A DNA stretch of 64,000 nucleotides, taken from assembly GCF_038967635.1 (NCBI RefSeq), contig NZ_CP152413.1:8250001-8314000 (forward strand), given 5' to 3'. Below, piece by piece: positions 7,839 to 16,500 of the stretch. Under the pieces are notes generated by a model that saw only the letters and a program-made list of their open reading frames with translations, searched no databases and was not told where the DNA came from. Origin of the DNA: Bradyrhizobium sp. B124 (GTDB taxonomy: Bacteria; Pseudomonadota; Alphaproteobacteria; Rhizobiales; Xanthobacteraceae). The position numbers were made by a program, and so were the translations under genes. Within the stretch, counting starts at the first letter, position 1. Each line of letters begins with the position of its first letter.

Positions 7839-10264
7839 TTGCGCGCGACAGATGGCGGTGCCGCGCCCGGCGCATCGAAGGTCGAGGGTGCGCGCCGCAT
7901 GCTGTCGAGACGCTCGCGGAATTCCTCGGCCACCACCTGGGCGTCGTGGCCGTTGCGCACCAGCTTCGTCGTGACGAACACGATGATCTCGGAGCGGAGC
8001 TTGGTGTCGCTCTTCTGGCTGAGCAGGTCGCCGAGATATTTGATCTGGTTGAGGCCGGGCAATCCGGCCACCGAACGCTCGTCGTCCTCCTTGATGAGAC
8101 CGCCGAGCAGCACGGTCTGGCCGCTGCTGGTGCCGACCGTCGAATGGATCCGCCGCTGCGAGATGGTGGGCGTCAGGTTCTGGGCGCTCGCGCCGCCCGG
8201 ATTGACGACATTGGAGACCTCCTGCTCGATCTCGAGCTCGATCGATCCGTTCGGATGCACGTGCGGCAGAACCTTCAGGATGATGCCGGTGTTCTGCCGG
8301 CTGATGCTACTCACCACATTGAGGCCGGTGACGGTGCTGCCGGTCGAAATCGGCACCTGGTCGCCGACCTCGAGGATCGCCGGCTCGTTGTCGGAGACCA
8401 CGAGCGACGGAGCCGACAGCACCTTGACGGTGGTCAGGGTGGACAGCGCGTTGAGCACCAGCTTGGGGTTGGCCTCGGCACCGAGCAGCAGGTTGAATCC
8501 CGGCAGCACCCGTGCGAGCAGCGCGGTCTGGGCGGCGGATTGCGCGGCGCCGAACAGGCCGACCGAACCCTTGTCGGGGCCGGCGCCGGCGTTGGCGCTG
8601 GTCAGATAGGCCTGCACGCCATACTGCAGCTGGTCGGTGAGCGTAACCTCGGCGACCATGGCATCGACGGCGACTTGCAGCCGCGGCCGATCCAGCGACT
8701 CGATCGCCCGCTCGATCACGAGATAGTCCTCCTGGTTGGAATAGACCATGATCGCATTGGTCGATTTGTCGGCGGTGACCCGAACATTCTGAAATATGCC
8801 GCGCGGAAGCGAGCCCAGCCCGGTCCCGCCGCCGCCCGGTCCCGCAGTATCCTGGTCGTCGTCCTTGCGATCGGAGAATCCGACCTGGGCCGCGCCGTTG
8901 CGATTGGCGGTGCCGGAATTGTCGGTGCCGCCCTGGGTGGCCGTCGTCGGATTGTTGCTGCTGCTGAGCGTGCCGGCACCGAGCGAGTCGATCCGCGATG
9001 TCGTTCCGCTCTGACCGGGCGCGGTCGGACTGGTCTGGCCGTCACCGGCCGATTGCGAGCTGCGGCCGACGAACATCTCGTTGAGGATGCGGGCAATGCT
9101 GCGCGCGTTGCCGAAGCGCAGGCTGTAGACCCGCACCGTCGTGCCGGTGGGATCGGAGCGGTCCAGCCGCCGCACCCATTGGGTGGCGCGTTCCAGCACC
9201 TTGCTGTTCTTGCTCACTGCCAGCACCGCGTTCATGCGCGACACCGGCTGAAACTTGATCACGCCCTGTCCCTGTCCGCCGTCGGCGGTGTCGAAGACTT
9301 TCTCGAGCTCGCGGATCATGGTCTCGGGCGCGGTCGACTTCAGCGGATAGAGCCCGACCGATTGATTGCGCAGCCACTCCACATCGAGCGTGCCGATGAC
9401 GCCGAGCGCCGCCTGGCGCTCGGAGGCGGTGCCCTGGATCAACAGCACGTTGCGGGCCTGATCGACGCGCACAGCGCCGGGTCGCGACAGGAAGCTTTCC
9501 GCGGTCTTGCCGATCGCGGCGGCAGAGACAAAGCGCAAGGGTACGATCGAGACGCCATAGCCGGGCTGTCCGGCCCCGACGACCGAGACGCCGGCGCCAG
9601 CTGCCTCCGGCAGCGGCACGATGCGGATCAGATTGTCCTCGCGCAGCAGCGCCGCGTTCGACATTCGCAGCACGCTCTCGAAGATCGGCAACACGTCCTT
9701 GCGCGGAATCCGCTGTGCGGAGGCCAGCGTGATCACGCCCTGCACGCGCGGGTCGACGACGTAGTTCATTCCGAGGCTGTCACCGACCACGGATTTCACC
9801 ACCGTCGGAATATCGGCATTGTCAAAGTTCAGCTCGATGCCGCCGCCCTCGCTGACGACGTCGCTGTCGACGGCGTTCGCCAGGCGGGTCGTCGCCGTTG
9901 TGGCGGCGTCTCGTTGCGCGGGCGCCGGCGCGAGATCCTGATCGGCGCCGGGAAACACCATCGGCTGCGTGCGCGCGGATGCCGTTACGGCGGAGGAGGT
10001 CCCGCCGACCGGGCCGTTCCAGCGCGCGCGCAAGTCGGCATCGCGGATCGGGTCGGTCACCTGGTCGCGGCCAGGCAAGTCGATGCCCTTGTCCATCATG
10101 CAGCCGCCAAGCAGGCCGGCGAGCGCAAGCCAGGTGCCGGTCACGGCGCCAACCGACGCCATGCGCGGGAGGCAGGACGGTTGGAGACGTCGCGCGACCG
10201 GCCCCTCTTGTCCGCCTCGCGGGGGTGCCGCGGTGTCACCGGCAGATCGGTTGTCAATGCGCAT
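7835..10264 (-). CDS. gspD: Type II secretion outer-membrane secretin GspD (lipoprotein)
   Basis: 809 residues. A lipoprotein signal ends in LAGLLGGC with Cys55, so the secretin is probably self-piloting. The lipobox would lie closer to the N-terminus if translation began at Met35 (position 10162). N0 and N1-N3 domains follow (ELNFDNADIPTVVKSVVGDS, then VVDPRVQGVITL, then repeated ring-building motifs), with a long Gly/Ser/Asn-rich insert around residues 380-470. The secretin core contains VPISTGSTVTGLNVVSSISR, TGIILKVLPHV, SGQTVLLGGLIKED and LPGLNQIKYLGDLLSQKS. GspD forms the outer-membrane channel of T2SS. Its start overlaps the end of the upstream phosphatase-like gene by 11 bp and its stop overlaps the ClpP-like gene, so the three form one operon on the minus strand. 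Confidence 0.93.
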   Translation of the reverse strand: MRIDNRSAGDTAAPPRGGQEGPVARRLQPSCLPRMASVGAVTGTWLALAGLLGGCMMDKGIDLPGRDQVTDPIRDADLRARWNGPVGGTSSAVTASARTQPMVFPGADQDLAPAPAQRDAATTATTRLANAVDSDVVSEGGGIELNFDNADIPTVVKSVVGDSLGMNYVVDPRVQGVITLASAQRIPRKDVLPIFESVLRMSNAALLREDNLIRIVPLPEAAGAGVSVVGAGQPGYGVSIVPLRFVSAAAIGKTAESFLSRPGAVRVDQARNVLLIQGTASERQAALGVIGTLDVEWLRNQSVGLYPLKSTAPETMIRELEKVFDTADGGQGQGVIKFQPVSRMNAVLAVSKNSKVLERATQWVRRLDRSDPTGTTVRVYSLRFGNARSIARILNEMFVGRSSQSAGDGQTSPTAPGQSGTTSRIDSLGAGTLSSSNNPTTATQGGTDNSGTANRNGAAQVGFSDRKDDDQDTAGPGGGGTGLGSLPRGIFQNVRVTADKSTNAIMVYSNQEDYLVIERAIESLDRPRLQVAVDAMVAEVTLTDQLQYGVQAYLTSANAGAGPDKGSVGLFGAAQSAAQTALLARVLPGFNLLLGAEANPKLVLNALSTLTTVKVLSAPSLVVSDNEPAILEVGDQVPISTGSTVTGLNVVSSISRQNTGIILKVLPHVHPNGSIELEIEQEVSNVVNPGGASAQNLTPTISQRRIHSTVGTSSGQTVLLGGLIKEDDERSVAGLPGLNQIKYLGDLLSQKSDTKLRSEIIVFVTTKLVRNGHDAQVVAEEFRERLDSMRRAPSTFDAPGAAPPSVARK

Positions 10265-12401
10265 CGCTTGCTGCCTTCCAGGGACGATCGGCAGGAGCCA
10301 GGCTGCTGCCGGCGAGATCCTCGACCTCGTTGACCAGCGCCTCGGCGCGACCGATCAGTGCGCGGGCGTAAGGCGGATTGAGCGGTCGATGCCCGAAAGC
10401 CGCGCCATCGAGTTGCGTGTTGATCTCGCGTGTCAGGGCGCCTCGTCTCGCAGTGATCGCGCCGATCGTGTCGAGATAGCGCTGATAGCCGACGTCGCCG
10501 CCCTTGATGGCTTGGGTCGCAAGGGCAAGGCCGTTGCGTCCGAGTTGGCCGAGCGGATCGTTGATCGTCTTGGCGGCGCGCGCCAGATCCCTGTAGGTCT
10601 CGCGATCGATTGCGAGCTCCGCTGGCAGCGCGTTCGCTTCGAGCGCATCCACAAGCACGACGCCGTCGTGGATGTAGCGGTCGATCAGGCCCAGCAATGC
10701 CAGCATGGTGGGCCGCAGGTCCGCGTGGTGCGAGAGGATGTCCGGTGTCTCGCCACGGTGAGCTATGCCCGGTCCGGCCATGCCGAACCAGCTGCCACCG
10801 AGAATCTGCGCGATGTCGCCGCGCACCCACGCCGTGTCGGAATTGACCGCAATGCAGGCCGGCGGCTGTGCGCAATCGGCGCGGCTGGCGGCCGTCCGGA
10901 TGATGTAGTCGGGATCGGCGAACATCAGGACATGCGGCGTGCGCGCGGGGCTTGCCGTGACCATGTGCATGAGCTGCATCTGGGCGCGGTCCGCGACCAT
11001 CGATGTCAGGCGATCGCTCTTGCCGGTGACCGGGTTGACGATGCCAAGCTTGCCGACGTCCTGCGCGAGCGTGCGCGTCAGCGGATCGGTGGATAGCGGA
11101 TTGCCGCGAATGTAGAACGGCGGCGTGTTGCCGGCTTGAACATTGAATGCGGTGACGTTGCGCCGCTCGGTCGCGAGCAGCCGATCGATGGCGATGCTAA
11201 TCGCGCCGGTCGGCCCGTAGCTGCACGGCACCGCGACGCCATCGCACGCCGGCGGGCTGGGTGGCCCGCCGACAAAGCGGTCGTTGCCTGTGGGCACCAC
11301 GACGAACAGCGTGTTGCGCGTGGAGATCCCGCTTGCCGCGAGCCGGTCGATAAAGGCCTTGAAGGCCGCATCGTCGGCCGCGAGCCTTGCGACATGGTCA
11401 CGTTCGCCGGGGCCGAGGGCGCGCCGGCGCGCGGCGGCCGGCCGGTGCGCATTGCCGATTCCGACATAGATCACCGGGACGCCGGCCTCCAGCATCGCCG
11501 CGGCATAGCCGAGCGATTGGGCGGCCGTTGTCTCCGACGCGCCGGGAAAGCCGGGGTGGCCTGCGTCGTCGTCGATGATGTCGCCGCCAAGATCCTTGAC
11601 CGGGCCGTCCGGCGAGATCACCGGCTGCACATTGCGGTTTCCGAACAACGCGCTGAAGCCGGCGTAGCCGCCCGGCTCATCGGGCAGCAGATCGGGACGC
11701 GCATTGGCGTTGCTGCACAATGCACTGCCGCGGGCGCAATGGATGGCGATGCCGAGCAGATCGGCGTGCGCTTTGATCGGATCGCCGGCCGCAGCGCGCA
11801 GTTCGGACGCGCCGAGCGTGGCCGCGATTTCGGGGCCGATCTCCTGCAGCGTCAGACCTGTCGTTGCGAACGCGCCGACGTCGCAGCCGGCGGCGGTGAA
11901 CGGCACCCAGGGCGCGGGCACGGTCTTGCCGGTGTCGGCCAGCATCAGCGGCTTGCCGTCGCTGCTGTTCGCGGTCCAGTAGGCGAAGGCGCTGGCGAAG
12001 CCAACGCTGCCGTCGCTGCGGAACGCAGCGCTGCTGTCGCCGATCGGCACGCCCATGCGGTCGCCATGCAAACCGGTCAGGATCGTGAGCGCGTCCGTGG
12101 CTGTCTGGGCCAGCGGCGAGGTCTGGTGATTGCTCCCGATGATTCCGCCGCGCGTGATGAAATCGCGCAAATGTGGCATCTGCTCGAGGTCCGACGGAAC
12201 GTTCGGATTGTCGCGGCGCAGGTGAACGTTGTCGAGCTCGATCTGCACGACGCGCTTGATCACACCGCCGCGCGAGCGCAGCTCGCACGCGGCGAGCGCC
12301 TGTCCGGCCCCGGTGCTGCACGTCACAATGCAATCCAGCGCCAGGAACAGGGCGCCGAGCAGCAGCGGCATGAGGCCGGCACGGATGCGACTCGAACGCA
12401 T
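10254..12401 (-). CDS. Secreted alkaline phosphatase-superfamily hydrolase
   Basis: 715 residues with an N-terminal signal peptide. The fold is suggested by VQIELDNVHLRRDNP (metal Asp57), then a candidate nucleophile region ATDALTILTGLHGDRMG with Thr102, and late in the protein GMAGPGIAHRGE plus SHHADLRPTMLALLGL, which resembles the HADxxPTxLxLLGL signature of sulfatase, phosphodiesterase and phosphoglycerate-mutase-type enzymes. Substrate cannot be read; phosphate ester, phosphodiester or sulfate are all possible. The gene is first in an operon with gspD and the ClpP-like gene, with an 11-bp overlap to gspD. That makes it a good candidate T2SS substrate, as with LapA and PhoX-type enzymes secreted by Pseudomonas T2SS. 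The secreted-substrate role is inference. Confidence 0.75.
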   Translation of the reverse strand: MRSSRIRAGLMPLLLGALFLALDCIVTCSTGAGQALAACELRSRGGVIKRVVQIELDNVHLRRDNPNVPSDLEQMPHLRDFITRGGIIGSNHQTSPLAQTATDALTILTGLHGDRMGVPIGDSSAAFRSDGSVGFASAFAYWTANSSDGKPLMLADTGKTVPAPWVPFTAAGCDVGAFATTGLTLQEIGPEIAATLGASELRAAAGDPIKAHADLLGIAIHCARGSALCSNANARPDLLPDEPGGYAGFSALFGNRNVQPVISPDGPVKDLGGDIIDDDAGHPGFPGASETTAAQSLGYAAAMLEAGVPVIYVGIGNAHRPAAARRRALGPGERDHVARLAADDAAFKAFIDRLAASGISTRNTLFVVVPTGNDRFVGGPPSPPACDGVAVPCSYGPTGAISIAIDRLLATERRNVTAFNVQAGNTPPFYIRGNPLSTDPLTRTLAQDVGKLGIVNPVTGKSDRLTSMVADRAQMQLMHMVTASPARTPHVLMFADPDYIIRTAASRADCAQPPACIAVNSDTAWVRGDIAQILGGSWFGMAGPGIAHRGETPDILSHHADLRPTMLALLGLIDRYIHDGVVLVDALEANALPAELAIDRETYRDLARAAKTINDPLGQLGRNGLALATQAIKGGDVGYQRYLDTIGAITARRGALTREINTQLDGAAFGHRPLNPPYARALIGRAEALVNEVEDLAGSSLAPADRPWKAASDAH

Positions 12402-12743
12402 GACGCCACGTCTTTGATACCGGTGTTTCGTCTCGACGATCTTGGTGTCGACGGAAGCCGCAGCGTCGGCTGGATACCGTCTACTGCACGCTTGGAGTGT
12501 GTGCGGCTTGGATGACGCCGTCGTTACAACAGCTCTCGCGCGACGTGCATGGCGACAATGCCCGGCTGTGATTCATCTTCACAGATTTGACGCATACACG
12601 CTGCGATGCGCGACACCTTGCGCGCCGCGTGCAACGAGAAGGCTTGCAACACGCACGCTGCTGGCGCAGGTTGATAGTTGCACGCGCGGATGACGATCCG
12701 TCGACGCTGGTGCACATAGACGCACGCAACTACACGCAGACAA
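12402..12743. promoter_or_regulatory. Divergent promoter region between phosphatase-like and GspC-like genes
   Basis: 342 bp between two divergently transcribed secretion genes. It holds one clear inverted repeat at 12566-12584 (CTGTGA, 7-bp spacer, TCACAG), listed separately. No open frame with a supported start was seen, and no convincing Pho box. Confidence 0.4.
12566..12584. promoter_or_regulatory. Palindrome CTGTGA-N7-TCACAG, candidate regulator site
   Basis: Perfect 6-bp arms CTGTGA and TCACAG are separated by TTCATCT. The half-sites resemble CRP/FNR-family sites, but the spacer is 7 rather than 6 bp between TGTGA and TCACA. Its place between the two divergent secretion operons makes it a candidate shared operator. 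Chance occurrence cannot be excluded. Confidence 0.3.
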
Positions 12744-13265
12744 ATGGACAGCCGGCAGATGTCGATCGCATTGCAGTCGTTGATGGTCGCTGTGCTTTGT
12801 CTTTGCGCGTCGTTTGCGCGCGCTGCGGAAGTTCCAGCAGGTGGCGAGGTCGTCGCCGACAATCCGGTGGAGCTCCAGCCGCTGCAACAGCTGAGTGCGA
12901 CCAGGGACAAGCCGCTGTTCTCGGCCGCGCGGCGGCCGCCTGCGAAGCCGGTCGCGCCGGTGGCGCGGCAGGAACCGCCGCCACCGCCACCGCCGCCGCC
13001 GAGCGTGGTGGTGCTCGGCATCGTCAGCGAGAACGGCGACGGTCACGCCGCGATTCGGGCGGCGAGCAAGGGTGACAAGGTGCTGCGCGTCCGCACGGGT
13101 GACGACGTGAGCGGCTGGAAGGTCGAGCGGATCGAGCCGCGCCGGCTTGTGCTCAAACAGGGCGAGCGCTCGGTGGACTTCGCCTTGTTCACCGGTGCGG
13201 CGAAGCCCCCGAAGCCTGCCGAGCGGCCGATCCGGCAGACCAAGACGGCAGCGCCAACCAATTGA
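12744..13265 (+). CDS. GspC/GspN-like type II secretion protein with HR domain
   Basis: 173 residues. An N-terminal hydrophobic segment ends in CASFARAAE and acts as signal or anchor. A short periplasmic motif LSATRDKPLFSAARRPP follows, then a run of nine prolines, then a small beta domain: VVLGIVSENGDGHAAIRAAS, VLRVRTGDDVSGWKVERIEP and RRLVLKQGERSVDFALF. This pattern (PLF motif, LVGIV strand, Gly-Asp turn, drVvL-x-x-G) is that of the GspC homology region, which links the inner-membrane platform to GspD. Alphaproteobacterial versions are often annotated GspN. It lies opposite gspD and upstream of the giant exoprotein. An alternative start is Met6 at 12759. C-terminal PDZ or coiled-coil regions of classical GspC are absent. 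Confidence 0.65.
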   Translation: MDSRQMSIALQSLMVAVLCLCASFARAAEVPAGGEVVADNPVELQPLQQLSATRDKPLFSAARRPPAKPVAPVARQEPPPPPPPPPSVVVLGIVSENGDGHAAIRAASKGDKVLRVRTGDDVSGWKVERIEPRRLVLKQGERSVDFALFTGAAKPPKPAERPIRQTKTAAPTN

Positions 13266-13557
13266 CGCGCCGTTGTTTTTGGCCGGCTCGGTGAATGCGC
13301 TGGTTCGCGCCGAGGTTGAGTTCCACCGCAGGGTTAAAACTTTTTTGCGAAATCGCTTCGCGTTAGCCCGTCTCAAACTGTCTTAGGAACAGGAGAGGCG
13401 TCCCGAACTGTCGGGCGTGTCCGCTTGGGGGCGGCTGCGCCGGCTGAGTTGCGTGCCCTTCATCGAGTTGTCGGCATCGGGCCAACTGATTGCAGGCTGG
13501 CCGGTGCCTTCTTGCGTCACGATCGTTCGCATCGCCTGCTGCATTTGGAAGGCCCGC
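13266..13557. other. Intergenic leader upstream of the giant exoprotein gene
   Basis: 292 bp between the GspC-like gene and the chosen exoprotein start. The exoprotein frame is open from 13417, but the residues encoded before 13558 look unlike any signal peptide. A GGAAGG ribosome site lies just before the ATG at 13558. A short GCGAA-ATCGC-TTCGC hairpin lies near 13345. No terminator or operator was recognised with confidence. Confidence 0.35.
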
Positions 13558-16500
13558 ATGCATTCGCTCCCTCGCTCGACCTCGCGCCGTGGCCTGTTGC
13601 TCGCAGGTGTAAGTTCGATCGCGATTGCAATGGGCTCGCCTGCGGCAGCGCGCCCGTTCGGCACGTGGGGTGGCGTCAGCACCGCGGCCACGCAGGCGGC
13701 GGTCAGCGCCGCGCAGGCCGCCGCACAGCAGGCGCAGCAGGCCGCACAGAACTCGCAAGCGTCGATGACGCGCGCCGCGCAGGCGATCCAGGCGTTGCAG
13801 GCGGCCCAGAGCGCCGCGCGCGGCCTTGCGGTGAGCGCGCCGAGTACGGTGCCCAACGGTCTCAATGCCGGCGGCCTGGTGCCGAACAGTGGCCTGGCCG
13901 CTTCCGGCGTCGCCAATCCCGTCACCAACTGGGTCGGCGCCAACACGCCGACGCAGACCAGCAGCGGCAGCCAGACCACGGTCAATATCAACCAGACCCA
14001 GGCCCAGGCGGTGTTGAACTGGCAATCGTTCAACGTCGGCAGGGACACGACAGTCAATTTCAACCAGCAGGGCAACGCGAACTGGGCCGCGCTGAACAAG
14101 ATCGCATCGACCGGTGTGCCAAGCCAGATTCTTGGATCGATCAGGGCCGACGGCGCGGTCTATTTGATCAACCAGAACGGCATCATCTTCGGCGGCACCA
14201 GCCAGATCAACGTTCATACCCTGATCGCCTCGACGCTGGACCTTCCGTCGAAGCTGAGTGGCAGCAACTATCAGGGTTATCTGCAGAGCGGGCTGTTCTC
14301 GCTGTTGGGCGATGTCCCGACGAGCGCGAATATCACCATCAAGAACGCTGCGGGAGCCGCGATCTTCAACCAGGGTAGCGGTGGAAAGGTCGTGGTCCAG
14401 CCTGGCGCGATCATTGATACCACGGGCAAGCTGAGCGCGAATGGTGACGGCGGTTATGTGGCGCTGCTGGCCGATGGCGGCGTTAGCAACGCCGGTGCCA
14501 TCATCACCAGGAATGGTCAGATCATCCTGGCCTCCGACAACTCCGTCACCCTCGTTACGCCGCTGTTGACTGCCGTTGGCGTTCAGACCGCGATGCGGGT
14601 CCTGGCTGGCGGCGGCGTGGTCACCAACGACGCTTCCGGCTTGCTTTCGTCCAGTTCCGGCGCGGTCACGCTGGCGGGCGGATCGATCAATCAGCTCGGC
14701 GGCATTGTCGCCACCACCAGCACGACGCGCACAGGCTCAATCAGCCTGAGCACGACCTGCCTGCAGGGCGGCTGCGCGGCCGGCGCCGACGGCAATATCG
14801 TGCTGGGATCGGCGAGTCTCACGACAATCCTGCCGGACGAAACCAGCGGAACCCTGCCGACCGCGACGCTCAATACACCGACGTCGGCGAACGGCGCCAG
14901 CAACGCGCCGTATTTCCAGACAGTGCTGCAGCCGCAGATCAACATCACGGCGGTGGGCAGTGTCGACGTGCAAGGCACCGGCGCGGGCGGCGCCGGTGCC
15001 CTGATCAAGGCGCCGGGCGCCGCGCTGACGATCGGCGCCGACAGTGTTATCGGCACGGTGCTGCTCGAGAAGGGCAGCACCATCGATCTCTCCGGCATCG
15101 CCGGCGTCACGCTGCCGATGTCGATCAACCAGATCAGCATCCTCGTCACCGCGGCCGAGGTGGCCGACAGCCCGCTCGCCCAGGCCCTGATCGGCAAGAC
15201 CGTCACCATCGATGCGCGGCTCAGCGGGACACGCGCCGACGGCGTGCAGTGGGTCGGCTCGCCGCTGCTCAACGCGGCCGGCTATGTCGGCCTGATCCCG
15301 CAGAGCATCGACCAGGTCCTCACCGTCGGCGGCAATTTCACGACGTCGGGAAAGAATGTCGTGCAGCAGCCGGGTGCGGCCATCAACGTGTCGGCCGGCT
15401 ATGTGCAGTACACCGGCGGCATGATCAGCACCACCCGCCTGCTCGGTGCCGACGGGCGCATCTACGACATCGGCCGCGCCGATCCCACCATCGCCTATGT
15501 CGGCATCGGCAACGGCTTCACGGTCCTGCACAAGGTCAACGGCGTCGTCGATACGAAGCTGACCGAAATCTATCTCAGTCCATGGGGCGGCGGCAGCAAT
15601 ACGCACTATGAGGCGAGCTACATCACCGGCGCCAATGCCGGCTCGGTCACCGTCGCGGCTATCAATCCGATCGTCAATGACATCATCGGCAATGTGGTGG
15701 CCGGCAGCCGCCAGCGCGCATTGGCGGGATCGTCGAATCTCTCGCCCGCCGACCAGATGCCGAAGGGCGCGTCGCTGAGCATCACTTTCGCGGCTCCATC
15801 GGGGGCCGGCAGTGCCAACCAGAACAATGTCGTGCTCACGTCGCAGGCCGATGCTGGGCCGGATCCGTATGGCCTCGGCAGCTTGAACTTCGCCAACGCG
15901 TCGAGTTGGTCGCCGGCGCTCGCCAACGGCGTGTTTCCGATCTTCACCGATGTGCTTTCCAATGCATCGCTGGGCGCTATTTCGACAAAGGGAGCGCGCC
16001 GACTCGACGTCGCGACCAATGCGACCTTGTCGGTACGCCCGGGCGGCAGCATCGCGCTCGACGGCGTTGCCACGGTCGACGGTACTCTCAGCGCGCCCGC
16101 CGGCCAGATCAGCCTTACCGGCTTCACCTACGCCAGCGGAGGACCGCAGCAGCCGTCAGCACCCGCGGTGGTGATCGGGCCGCATGCCGTGCTCGACGTG
16201 CGCGGCCGCTGGGTCAACGACACGGGCCTATCGACAGACCAACTCGAAGGGCGCGCCTACGTCAATGGCGGTACTGTGAGCATCACCACGATCGCCGCCA
16301 GCAACGGACCATCCGTGAACGATGGCCTCTTCACCGACGTCACCCAGAGCATCGTGTTGTCGCCCGGGAGTATCGTCGACTTGTCCGGAGGCGGCTATGT
16401 CGACACCACCGGCAAGATCAAGACCGGCGCCGCCGGCCTGCCGGTGGGCAAGGGCGGCAACCTGACCTTGATGACCTATGCCGGAGATTTTCCTGGCCAG

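Noticed and set aside
7805..10333. 842-codon open frame on the plus strand opposite gspD
   Set aside because: Low-complexity Arg/Ala/Asp/Gly sequence; GspD on the other strand explains the DNA.
13417..13557. Upstream start for the exoprotein at 13417
   Set aside because: The added residues are not signal-like; GGAAGG precedes the ATG at 13558, which gives a clean Tat signal peptide.
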